Source of the DNA: Arthrobacter_E sp041360795
Lineage (GTDB): Bacteria > Actinomycetota > Actinomycetes > Actinomycetales > Micrococcaceae
Direction of reading: 5' to 3'
Assembly: GCF_041360795.1 (NCBI RefSeq)
Contig: NZ_JBFUPW010000003.1
Coordinates: forward strand, 1 to 64,000
DNA: 64,000 nt
This document shows positions 18,641 to 26,371 of the stretch, piece by piece. The notes beneath the pieces were generated by a model. It saw only the letters and a list, made by a program, of their open reading frames with translations. It was not told the origin of the DNA and did not search any database. Each line of letters starts with the position of its first letter. The stretch's first letter is position 1. Made by a program: the position numbers and the translations under genes.

Positions 18641-19321
18641 ATGAGCGCCCAGCCAGTACACCACCGCTCCGACGCCGGACATCCCGTTCCGGCGGGCGGT
18701 CCCCGCACGGGGGCCGTCCGCCGGGCGGCGGCGCCGGACACCGCGCAGGGTGCGCGTCCCCGCATGGCCGCACACGGGGCCGCACTCTTCTTCCAGACTC
18801 CGGAGGAGCTCACCGACGAACAGTTCGCGCGTCTCGAAGAGCTCATCCTGACCCGTTTGCACCACCTGAATGCGGACGCCGAGGCGATGCTCTGGAACGT
18901 CCCGGACGCCGAGCTCGAAGATGCCCGGGAGACCGCCCTGGCCGAGGACGCGGCGGCTCTTGAGGCCGCCGACGCGGGGGCTTCGGCGGACGACGGGCTC
19001 GTCCACGAGGTCGACGTCGACCTCGCCGCCGATCAGGTGCGCGTGGACGGGGTGCCGGTCTCCTTCAGCGGGGTCGAGTACCGTCTGCTCCGCTATCTGG
19101 TGCAGCACTGCTCCCGCTCCGTGCCCCGGCAGGAACTCGCTGATTTCCTGATCTCCCTGGATGCGACGGCAGCGCCCCGGTCGATCGATGTCTATGTGAG
19201 CCGGATCCGCCGCAAGCTCGGTCCCGTGCGTCACGTAGTGGAAACCGTGCGCGGAGGCGGATACCGTTTCCAGGCAGGCAGGCACTCCCGGGTGCGCGGC
19301 CCCGCCGAGTACAGCATCTGA
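18641..19321 (+). CDS. Orphan OmpR/PhoB-type winged-helix regulator without receiver domain
   Basis: The 226-residue protein has an Ala/Pro/Arg-rich N-terminus (1-42), an acidic helical middle (TDEQFARLEELILTRL to about 110) and a C-terminal Trans_reg_C domain. The domain shows FSGVEYRLLRYLVQHCSRSVPRQELADFL, DVYVSRIRRKLG and VETVRGGGYRF. There is no phosphoacceptor receiver domain. It lies 9 nt after allB and may regulate the purine/glyoxylate genes, but the sequence alone does not prove that. An internal ATG at 18764 is an alternative start. Confidence 0.8.
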   Translation: MSAQPVHHRSDAGHPVPAGGPRTGAVRRAAAPDTAQGARPRMAAHGAALFFQTPEELTDEQFARLEELILTRLHHLNADAEAMLWNVPDAELEDARETALAEDAAALEAADAGASADDGLVHEVDVDLAADQVRVDGVPVSFSGVEYRLLRYLVQHCSRSVPRQELADFLISLDATAAPRSIDVYVSRIRRKLGPVRHVVETVRGGGYRFQAGRHSRVRGPAEYSI

Positions 19322-19468
19322 ACGACAGCGCCTGATCCCGCCCATCGCATCGGACCGGAATAGGTGTGCCCCCGGAAGCGCTGTAGTCCTCAGAGACGAG
19401 GAGGGGTGGGTCGTCCCGGCCGTCTCGGACCGAAAATCCGCGGCGCCGCGGCCGGGCGGCCCTGCCCC

Positions 19469-19550
19469 TGACCATTGCGATTGACCATTGCGACCGACCA
19501 CCTCCGCCAGGCCCCTGTGCGGCAGAGACCACTGACCAGAGACCACTGAC
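19469..19550 (+). repeat. Short tandem duplications in the bcp leader
   Basis: TGACCATTGCGA occurs twice 13 nt apart (19469 and 19482). CAGAGACCACTGAC is duplicated head to tail without error at 19523-19536 and 19537-19550. They occupy the 80 nt before the bcp ribosome-binding site. Confidence 0.8.
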
Positions 19551-19567
19551 GAGAACGAGGATCCACC

Positions 19568-20047
19568 ATGACTGCACCGAGCACCGTCAAGCTTCTTCCG
19601 GGCGCCGAAGCCCCTGATTTCGCCTTGACCGACGCCCGTGGCGAGACCCACAGCCTCTCGGACTACCGCGGCAAGAACGTGGTGGTGTACTTCTACCCGA
19701 AGGCCGCGACCCCCGGCTGCACCACCGAGGCCTGCGACTTCCGTGACTCCCTGGCCAGCTTCAAGGGCCACGGCTACGAGGTCCTGGGCGTCTCCCCCGA
19801 CAGCCAGGACGCCATCTCCACCTTCGCCGACGACTTCAGCCTGACCTTCCCGCTCCTCGCGGACGAGGACCACAAGGTCGCGCTGGCCTACGGCGCGTGG
19901 GGCGAGAAGCTGCTCGACGGCGAGGTCGTCGAGGGCATCGTCCGCTCCACCGTCGTGGTGGACCCCGAGGGCAAGGTCAAGCTGGCCAAGTACCAGGTGG
20001 CCGCCGAGGGCCACGTCTCCGAGCTGAAGACCGAACTGGGTCTCTGA
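19568..20047 (+). CDS. bcp: Thioredoxin-dependent thiol peroxidase (Bcp/PrxQ)
   Basis: The 159-residue peroxiredoxin reduces hydrogen peroxide and organic hydroperoxides using thioredoxin. The peroxidatic Cys51 and resolving Cys56 are in PKAATPGCTTEACDFRD, the PrxQ/Bcp arrangement with the two Cys five residues apart. GVSPDSQDAISTFADDFSLTFPLLADED is also typical. The length is normal for the family. An ACGAGGATCCACC-like site precedes the ATG. It is followed by the family-B palindrome at 20069. Confidence 0.95.
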   Translation: MTAPSTVKLLPGAEAPDFALTDARGETHSLSDYRGKNVVVYFYPKAATPGCTTEACDFRDSLASFKGHGYEVLGVSPDSQDAISTFADDFSLTFPLLADEDHKVALAYGAWGEKLLDGEVVEGIVRSTVVVDPEGKVKLAKYQVAAEGHVSELKTELGL

Positions 20048-20068
20048 GCCCTCTCGCACCAGCTCGGC

Positions 20069-20129
20069 CGCGAGAAGCCAGTTGAGCACAGTCTCCCCTC
20101 CCGGGATTGTGCTCAACTGGCTTCTCGCG
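20069..20129. repeat. Family-B long inverted repeat, copy 1
   Basis: Two perfect 22-bp arms (20069-20090 and 20108-20129; core GCGAGAAGCCAGTTG) flank a 17-nt loop. It lies at the convergent junction of bcp and the nuclease-like gene, and its right arm contains that gene's last codons and TGA stop. It is nearly identical to the copy at 21126-21186 on the other side of the same gene. Confidence 0.9.
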
Positions 20130-21060
20130 CACCGTCAGACCAACCGGCCTGCACCAGCGCTCGACGGATCTTCTGCAGAACACGTGGGAAGAACCCGTCA
20201 AGGTCCTCCTTGCCGACCCTGACCTCCCGCCAGCCGAGTTCCTCGGTGAGAGCCTGCCGTCGAATGTCCCTCGTGTACTGGCCGGGCGAGCCGTGATGAC
20301 CGCCGTCGTACTGTATTGACACCCGGAAATCCGGGTACGCAAGGTCCGGCCACACCACCGCTTTCCCATCCCGCCTCCGGAGGACGTGGTTGAGATGGGG
20401 CTCCGGGAATCCATGGTCCACGAGCAGCAGCCGCAGCGTCGTCTCCTGGGGTGAATCAGCTCCGACCCTGATGCGGTCGAGTGCCGCGCGGGCCTTCTTC
20501 ACGCCACGCATTCCGGCATGCGCGACGACCGTTCGTTCCAGGTCGGCCACCGTGCAGATCGCTCGGCGCGGAACCGGCGCCTCCGGTCCGTGTTCACACA
20601 CCAGATGGTCCCCTACGACCACGAGCTCATCCACGCTCAGACGAAGCGCCAGGTCCAACCAGGTCCTCCACGGGCTGGTGATCCGCAGCCCGTCGAGCAT
20701 CACCACTTCGCCCACACGGAACGTCATCATCCGGCCCACCACATTGAGGCGCCGGGCACGGTTCCGGCCGCGGGGCCTGCCCAGGTGAACGCGCCAATCG
20801 CCTTGATGACGTCGCGGCAGCGGAAGCCCTGTCAATTGAGCCGCCGTGAGGTCCATGACGACGGCGCCGGGATCGTCCGCCGTATAGGCCAGAAGCGCCG
20901 CGGGACCCCTCAGTCCGGCCTCGAGAGGCACCCTGATGCCTCTCGACACGACCGCCACATCCCGTGCGCGGCTCCTGCTGCGGCTCAATCCGGCGTCGCG
21001 GGCTTGGAGCGCAGTGAAGGATCCACCCGCCAGTTCCGGCGGCAGAGGTTTACGCTGCAT
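20113..21060 (-). CDS. AbiEi-like HTH plus Vsr/DUF559-type PD-(D/E)XK-fold protein
   Basis: The 315-residue protein begins with a winged-helix-like segment (GGSFTALQARDAGLSRSRSRARDVAVVSRGIRVP) resembling the AbiEi antitoxin N-terminal domain. It ends with a Vsr/DUF559-like nuclease-fold region (VVWPDLAYPDFRVSIQYDGGHHGSPGQYTRD, then GWREVRVGKEDL). The motif commonly read EYDG is QYDG here, so the acidic residue of a canonical (D/E)XK site may be missing and activity is uncertain. Such genes are multicopy in actinobacteria and have no established role. It is bracketed by two copies of the same long palindrome, and its 3' end is built into one of them. Confidence 0.72.
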   Translation of the reverse strand: MQRKPLPPELAGGSFTALQARDAGLSRSRSRARDVAVVSRGIRVPLEAGLRGPAALLAYTADDPGAVVMDLTAAQLTGLPLPRRHQGDWRVHLGRPRGRNRARRLNVVGRMMTFRVGEVVMLDGLRITSPWRTWLDLALRLSVDELVVVGDHLVCEHGPEAPVPRRAICTVADLERTVVAHAGMRGVKKARAALDRIRVGADSPQETTLRLLLVDHGFPEPHLNHVLRRRDGKAVVWPDLAYPDFRVSIQYDGGHHGSPGQYTRDIRRQALTEELGWREVRVGKEDLDGFFPRVLQKIRRALVQAGWSDGAREAS

Positions 21061-21125
21061 GGTCCATGCTTGCGCGGATCGGACCGACGTGGGCCGTTAT
21101 CCACAGGCTATGTACCCTCCGCCAA

Positions 21126-21186
21126 CGCGAGAAGCCAGTTGGGCACGGTCCCGAGGCGGAATACCGTGCCCAACTGGCTTCTCGCG
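21126..21186. repeat. Family-B long inverted repeat, copy 2
   Basis: Perfect 24-bp arms (21126-21149 and 21163-21186; core GCGAGAAGCCAGTTG) flank a 13-nt loop. It lies 20 nt beyond the potC stop and 65 nt upstream of the nuclease-like gene start, so it can terminate the potADBC transcript. The arms differ from copy 1 by one base plus the inner end. Confidence 0.92.
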
Positions 21187-21206
21187 AGCAAGAGGGGAAG
21201 GGGAGA

Positions 21207-22007
21207 CTACTTCCCCGCCACCGTGTCCGAGGACAGCTTCTGCGCCAGCCAGATCGGGACGATCGACACCACGATCAGGACCACGGCCACCACATTGACC
21301 ACGGGCGCCTGATTCGGGCGGAACAGGTTCTGCAGGATCCAGATGGGGAGCGTGGTCTCGCCCGCACCGATCGTGAACGTGGTCACGATGATCTCGTCGA
21401 AGCTGAGCGCGAAGGCCAGCAGACCACCGGCCAGGAGAGCCGAGCGGAGCTGCGGGAACGTCACCTGCCAGAAGGTGGTGAACACCCCGGCGCCCAGATC
21501 CGCGGACGCCTCCTCGAGCCCGGGGTTGACCCGCCGCAGCCGGGCGATGACGTTGTTGAACACGGTCACGATGCAGAAGGTCGCATGGGCCACCACCACG
21601 GTGAACATGCTCAGCGGCACGCCCAGGATGGTGGTGAACATGTTGTTCAGCGCGATGCCCGTGACGATACCGGGCAGTGCGATCGGCAGGATGACCAGCA
21701 GGTTCACCACGTCACGCCCGAAGAAGCGGTACCGCTGCAGCGCCAGGGCGAGCAGCGTTCCCAGGACGAGCGCGATCAGCGTCGCCACGGCGCCCACCCA
21801 GAGGGAGGAGACCAGAGCCGAGCGCACGCCGTCGTTCTCAAAGGCCCGCGTCCACCACTCCAGCGTGAAGCCCTTGGGCGGCCAGCCGAAGGTGCGGTCG
21901 GCGTTGAACGAGTTGACCACCACCAGGAGCAGCGGCGCGTAGATGAACAGCAGGACCAGCCCCGTGATCAGGCCGAGGATCCCTTTGGCACTCCGTGAAA
22001 GTCTCAT
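21207..22007 (-). CDS. potC: ABC transporter inner-membrane permease, PotC type
   Basis: The 266-residue permease has about six membrane segments (for example GLITGLVLLFIYAPLLLVVVNSFN). The cytoplasmic EAA loop, which contacts the ATPase, is visible in LEEASADLGAGVFTTFWQVTFPQLRSALL. It belongs to the PotC/YdcV family of polyamine-type importers. It is last in a minus-strand operon ordered ATPase, binding protein, PotB-like, PotC-like, lying 11 nt after the PotB stop. Substrate is probably spermidine/putrescine or another small cation, inferred from family only. Confidence 0.9.
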   Translation of the reverse strand: MRLSRSAKGILGLITGLVLLFIYAPLLLVVVNSFNADRTFGWPPKGFTLEWWTRAFENDGVRSALVSSLWVGAVATLIALVLGTLLALALQRYRFFGRDVVNLLVILPIALPGIVTGIALNNMFTTILGVPLSMFTVVVAHATFCIVTVFNNVIARLRRVNPGLEEASADLGAGVFTTFWQVTFPQLRSALLAGGLLAFALSFDEIIVTTFTIGAGETTLPIWILQNLFRPNQAPVVNVVAVVLIVVSIVPIWLAQKLSSDTVAGK

Positions 22008-22018
22008 GGGACGCCTCC

Positions 22019-22954
22019 TTACAGCTCGTCCAGGGCGCCGGTCCGGCGCACCACCAGCAGGTAGATCATGATGATCGCGATCGGGATCAGGGAGACCGCC
22101 GACGCGAAGGGGAGATTGTTCGCCGCGCCCACATTGCTGTAGACCACGGTGCCGAGCATCTGGGTCTTGCCGCCCACGATCTGCGCCGTGATGTAGTCGC
22201 CCAGGGTCAGGGAGAACGTGAAGATGGTCCCCGCGATGATCGACGGCACCAGCAGCGGCATGACCACCAGGCGCACCGTCGTCCAGGGCTTGGCGCCCAG
22301 GTCACCGGAGGCCTCGAGCAGATTGCCGGGCACCTTCTCGAAGCCGGCGTGGATCGGCAGGATCATGTACGGCAGCCAGATGTAGGAGAGCGTGAGGATC
22401 ACGGCCGTCTCCGAATACCCGGGAGAGCTCACCCCGAGCGGGGCGCCCAGCCATTCGAGCAGCCCGCCTTCGGCGAGCACATTGCGCCAGGCGTACGCCT
22501 TGACCAGGTAGCTCGCCCAGAGCGGCATGAGGACCGCGGCCAGCAGGAGTTTCTGCCAGCGGGCGGAGGCCACCTTCGCGATGAAGAACGCCAGCGGGAT
22601 GGCGACGACGGCGTCGATCACCGTCACGAGCACGGCGATCCACAGCGTGCGCAGGGCGATGCCCTGGTACACCGGGTCGAAGAGAGCCTGCTTGATGTTG
22701 TCCAGGGTCCAGACCTGGGACACCTTGCCGGTGAACGTGTCCACGCTCCACAGCGCGGTAATGAGCAGGGTCGCGAGGGCCGCGATGTAGACGAGGACCA
22801 GCCAGCCGGCCGGCGCCGTGAGCAGACCCGCCAGGCGGGCACGGGGTGAGCGGTACAGGAACCCGGAGAGCGGGCTCACTTTGGCCCGGGGGACGCCGCC
22901 GGAGGCGCTTCCCCGTCCCGGATCGACGCCGGGCCGGCTGAGCTGGAGTGACAT
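22019..22954 (-). CDS. potB: ABC transporter inner-membrane permease, PotB type
   Basis: The 311-residue permease has a long N-terminal cytoplasmic stretch (1-38) and then six membrane segments. The EAA loop reads LLEASGDLGAKPWTTVRLVVMPLLVPSIIAG. The ATG at 22954 starts 2 nt after the binding-protein stop (22957), so translation is coupled. It is the partner of the PotC-like subunit downstream. Confidence 0.9.
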   Translation of the reverse strand: MSLQLSRPGVDPGRGSASGGVPRAKVSPLSGFLYRSPRARLAGLLTAPAGWLVLVYIAALATLLITALWSVDTFTGKVSQVWTLDNIKQALFDPVYQGIALRTLWIAVLVTVIDAVVAIPLAFFIAKVASARWQKLLLAAVLMPLWASYLVKAYAWRNVLAEGGLLEWLGAPLGVSSPGYSETAVILTLSYIWLPYMILPIHAGFEKVPGNLLEASGDLGAKPWTTVRLVVMPLLVPSIIAGTIFTFSLTLGDYITAQIVGGKTQMLGTVVYSNVGAANNLPFASAVSLIPIAIIMIYLLVVRRTGALDEL

Positions 22955-22956
22955 GA

Positions 22957-24144
22957 TCAGCCCTTGATTTCCGTCCAGGCCTTGGTCCAGGCCGAGTAAT
23001 CCGTGCACTTGGCATCGGTGCGGCCGTCCAGGCACTTCTCCACGGGCGTGGTCCAGTACCAGATCTTGGACGCGTAGTCGGCGTCCTTCACGTGGTAGCT
23101 GTCGCAGAACTTCTTGTCCGTGGTGAGCTCACAGGCCTTCGGGTTCGCCGGAGCCTCGCCGAAGTACTCGGCCACGGCGGCCTGGGCCTTGGGGCTCGCG
23201 ATGTAGTCGAGCCACTTGTAGGAGCAGTTCGGGTTCTTGGTCTTTGACCCGATCATCCAGGTGTCGGACCAGCCGGTGGCCCCTTCCTCGGGCAGCACGG
23301 TGGCGACCTTGGTGCCGTTGCCGGTGGCGATGTTCGCGCCCACCTGCCAGGTGGTGCCGATGACGGTCGAGCCGGAGGCGAAGGACTGGACCTCCTTGGT
23401 GACGTCGTTCCAGTACTCGCCGACGTTCTTCTTCTGGTCCTTGAGCAGGTTCTTCGCGGCGTCCAGCTGCTTCTCATCCAGCGCGTAGGGGTTCTTGATG
23501 CCCAGATCCGGCTGGTGCTTCATGAGGTACATGGCGGCGTCCGCGATGTAGATGGGTGAGTCGTAGGCGGTGACCTTGCCCGCATGCTGCGAGCCGTCCT
23601 CGAACACCGATTTCCAGGAGGTGGGCGCGGGGCTCACCTTGTCCGTGCGGTACATCAGGACGTTGGCGCCCCAGCCGTGCGGCACGCCGTAGTTCTTGCC
23701 GTCCACGGTGTTCCAGGCCTTGTCCTTGAGGAACGGCGAGATGTCGCCGTAGTTCTTCAGCAGTCCGGTGTTGACCTGCTGGACGTCGCCGCCGGCCACC
23801 AGGCGCAGCGAGGCGTCACCGGAGGCGGAGATGACGTCGTACTGGCCGGTCCGCATGAGGGTGACGGCCTCGTCCGAGGTGCCGAACGGCTTGAAGCTGA
23901 CCTTGCAGCCGGTCTCCTTCTCGAACGGCGTCACCCAGTCGACCTTGGGATCGTTGGAGCCGTCTTCGACGTAGCCGGGCCAGCCGAGGATGGACACCTG
24001 CCCTTCGCCCTGTCCGATCTCCTTCATGGCCGGGGTCTGGGCGGCGTTCCCGCCGCCTCCGCTGGAGGTGCCACAGGCGGTGAGGGCGAGCGCGGCGACG
24101 GCTGCGATGCCCGCCACCTTGAGGCGCATGCTGTTCTGAGCCAC
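22957..24144 (-). CDS. potD: ABC transporter substrate-binding lipoprotein, PotD type
   Basis: The 395-residue protein has a lipoprotein signal (MRLKVAGIAAVAALALTACG, lipobox Cys) and an extracellular type II binding domain. Typical marks are VSILGWPGYVEDG, KETGCKVSF, YDVISASGDASLRLV, YGVPHGWGANVLMYRTDKV and the C-terminal CSYKWLDYIASPKAQAAVAEY. The GTG at 24144 follows GAAAGGAC; an ATG five codons in is an alternative. It delivers ligand to PotBC. A polyamine is the family default, but this subgroup also includes proteins for other amines. Confidence 0.9.
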   Translation of the reverse strand: MAQNSMRLKVAGIAAVAALALTACGTSSGGGGNAAQTPAMKEIGQGEGQVSILGWPGYVEDGSNDPKVDWVTPFEKETGCKVSFKPFGTSDEAVTLMRTGQYDVISASGDASLRLVAGGDVQQVNTGLLKNYGDISPFLKDKAWNTVDGKNYGVPHGWGANVLMYRTDKVSPAPTSWKSVFEDGSQHAGKVTAYDSPIYIADAAMYLMKHQPDLGIKNPYALDEKQLDAAKNLLKDQKKNVGEYWNDVTKEVQSFASGSTVIGTTWQVGANIATGNGTKVATVLPEEGATGWSDTWMIGSKTKNPNCSYKWLDYIASPKAQAAVAEYFGEAPANPKACELTTDKKFCDSYHVKDADYASKIWYWTTPVEKCLDGRTDAKCTDYSAWTKAWTEIKG

Positions 24145-24272
24145 TGTTCTGTCCTTTCGGTGCTTACTGCTGAGTGAATCGTGAGGTCTTGATGAACGAC
24201 GACCGCGCACGGCCGGCCGGGTGCCGGCGTTCGCGCCGCGCCGGGTGCCGGAAGCCCGGGCCAGGCCGGGCG

Positions 24273-25361
24273 TCAGGCCGCCTCGGGCAGCCAGACGGCG
24301 TCCCGCTCGGCCCAGGAGACGGTGACCCGCCGGCCTTCGAGGGCGTCCGTGTCCGGCACGTCCTCATGGATCAGCGCGACGACCGTCGGACCCGCGTCCA
24401 GGGCGATGTGGACCTGGGTGGCGTGGCCGATGTAGACGGCCGAGGTGACCTGGCCGCTCAGGGCGCGGGGGCCGGCGTCGTGCGCCGTGGCCTCCCAGTC
24501 GAGGCGCAGGCGTTCGGGGCGGAGCACGAAACTGGCGCCGGGGCGGGCTTCGGTGCCGCCGATCCCGGACGGGAGGATGTTCGAGGTGCCGACGAAGTTG
24601 GCCACGAAGCCGCTGAGCGGACGCTGGTAAATCTCGTGGGCGGAGCCGATCTGGGCGATCCTGCCGTTGCTGAACACCCCGATCCGGTCGCTCATGGTCA
24701 GGGCCTCCTCCTGGTCGTGGGTGACGAAGATGAAGGTGATGCCGAGCGACCGCTGGAGTTCCTTGAGTTCGATCTGCATCTGCTGGCGCAGCTTGAGGTC
24801 CAGGGCGCCGAGCGGTTCGTCGAGGAGGAGGACCTTGGGCTCCACCACGAGGGCCCGGGCGAGGGCGACGCGCTGCCGCTGGCCGCCCGAGAGCTGCGCG
24901 GGGCGCCGGTCCAGGAATTTGCCGAGCTGGACCCGGTCCAGGGCTTCCGCGGCGCGTTCCCGTCGCTCGGCCTTCGCCATCCCCCGGACCCGGAGCCCGT
25001 AGGCGACGTTGTCGATGAGGGACATGTGGGGGAAGAGCGCGTAGTCCTGGAAGACGGTGCTGACGTCCCGTTCGAAGGGCGCCTTGGTGCTGACGTCCAC
25101 TCCGTCGAGCTCGATGGTCCCTGAGGTGGGGAGTTCGAAGCCCGCGATCATGCGCAGCACGGTGGTCTTGCCGGAACCGGAGGGTCCCAGCATGGAGAAG
25201 AACTCGCCCTGGCGGATGTCGAGATCCACCCCGTCCACGGCGTTCACCTCGCCGAAGGTCTTGACGAGGTCCTTCAGCCGGATGGCCGGGACCGCGTCCC
25301 GGGCCTCGGGGGCGTCCACCGCTGTGGAGGACGCCGGGTGGCGCATCGCCTGTTCGCTCAT
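24273..25361 (-). CDS. potA: ABC transporter ATPase, PotA type
   Basis: The 362-residue protein has Walker A GPSGSGKTT, Q-loop FQDYALFPHM, signature LSGGQRQRVALARAL, Walker B VLLLDEPLGALD and H-loop VTHDQEEAL, all in order. A C-terminal TOBE domain carries RPERLRLDW and VYIGHATQVHIALD. It powers the PotBCD importer encoded downstream. A 128-nt GC-rich spacer separates it from potD. It is divergent from the FadR-like regulator, with a 227-bp shared control region. Confidence 0.93.
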   Translation of the reverse strand: MSEQAMRHPASSTAVDAPEARDAVPAIRLKDLVKTFGEVNAVDGVDLDIRQGEFFSMLGPSGSGKTTVLRMIAGFELPTSGTIELDGVDVSTKAPFERDVSTVFQDYALFPHMSLIDNVAYGLRVRGMAKAERRERAAEALDRVQLGKFLDRRPAQLSGGQRQRVALARALVVEPKVLLLDEPLGALDLKLRQQMQIELKELQRSLGITFIFVTHDQEEALTMSDRIGVFSNGRIAQIGSAHEIYQRPLSGFVANFVGTSNILPSGIGGTEARPGASFVLRPERLRLDWEATAHDAGPRALSGQVTSAVYIGHATQVHIALDAGPTVVALIHEDVPDTDALEGRRVTVSWAERDAVWLPEAA

Positions 25362-25588
25362 CGCAGTGCCTTTTCTGTGGTCAGGGGCCCTTTCACGGCC
25401 CGGAATCCGGAGTGCGCGGCCACCGTGATGTGGCTCACATGCAACTTCTGGGCTAAAGACTATTACTTAAGAGGATTTATGTATAGACCCTGATTCCGAG
25501 CCCGGCTAGCATGGCGTGTAAGCCGGGATCCCGGCCCGCTCCAGCCGCACCGACGCCGCGGGGAGCCACGCCAGGAGGGGGTTCACGC
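25362..25588. promoter_or_regulatory. Divergent control region of potADBC and the FadR-like operon
   Basis: AT-rich DNA at about 25443-25490, unlike its surroundings, contains CTATTACTTAAGAGG and TTATGTATAGA. Both are plausible parts of promoters and GntR/FadR operators. A TAGCAT -10 candidate for the rightward gene is at 25507-25512. I cannot fix a single operator. Confidence 0.4.
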
Positions 25589-26371
25589 ATGTCGCTCTCA
25601 CCCCTCGGCGCGTCCCGCAGCCTCGCCGCGCTGTTCACCCCCATCAAGTCCGGGGGCCTGGTGGACGAGGTCTGCTCCCGGATCGAACTGGCCATCGAGA
25701 CCGGCCTGCTCACGGCCGGGCAGCGCCTGCCCAATGAGGTGGAACTCGCCTCCGCCCTGGGCGTTTCAGCCGTCACCACTCGCGAGGCCCTCTCTCAGCT
25801 CCGCGGCCAGGGGCTCATCCGCACGGTGCGCGGGCGCAGCGGCGGCAGCTTCATCGCCGACGACGCCCTGCCGTCCCCGCAGAAGGCCCGCCAGCGCCTC
25901 GCTTCCCTCACCCGGCTCCAGATCAGCGACCTCAGCCTGCACTACCAGGCGATCGCGTCCGCCTGCGCCGGCCTGGCCGCCCGGCGTGCCACCGCGGACG
26001 ATGTCGACACGCTCGAAGAACTCGCCTTCCTGCCCGGCAAGGACACCGAGGATCCCCTGGCCTGGCGCATGGCGCACTCCGAATTCGTCCTGGAGATCGC
26101 CGCCGCCGCGCGATCCGCACGCCTGGCCCGCGAACTGCTCCGCATCCAGGCGGAGCTCGGCACCTTGACGCTGCTGCCCTTCGGGGAACAAGCTTTTCGC
26201 GTGGAGGCCACCCGGCTCCATCAAGCCCTCGCCACCGCCATCGGACAGCACGATCCCCCCACCGCAGAGTCCCTGGTGCGCGAACTCATCCAGAACATCA
26301 GTTCATGGCTGCTCAGCGAACTCGCCACGGAGCAGCTCAGCCGCAAGGAGGCGGCTCATGACACACACTGA
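25589..26371 (+). CDS. GntR-family transcriptional regulator, FadR subgroup
   Basis: The 260-residue protein has an N-terminal winged helix (VDEVCSRIELAIETGLLTAGQRLPNEVELASALGVSAVTTREALSQLRGQGLIRTVRGRSGG). An all-helical FCD ligand-binding domain follows (WRMAHSEFVLEIAAAARSARL region). The ATG at 25589 is chosen for its AGGAGGGGG site. It is divergent from potADBC and overlaps the downstream Cache gene by 14 nt. It is likely the local regulator, responding to the transported compound or a metabolite. Confidence 0.88.
   Translation: MSLSPLGASRSLAALFTPIKSGGLVDEVCSRIELAIETGLLTAGQRLPNEVELASALGVSAVTTREALSQLRGQGLIRTVRGRSGGSFIADDALPSPQKARQRLASLTRLQISDLSLHYQAIASACAGLAARRATADDVDTLEELAFLPGKDTEDPLAWRMAHSEFVLEIAAAARSARLARELLRIQAELGTLTLLPFGEQAFRVEATRLHQALATAIGQHDPPTAESLVRELIQNISSWLLSELATEQLSRKEAAHDTH

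Noticed and set aside
16583..20116. 1177-codon open frame on the minus strand opposite allB, the winged-helix gene and bcp
   Set aside because: It spans three well-supported plus-strand genes and their intergenic regions, and the translation is low-complexity antisense.
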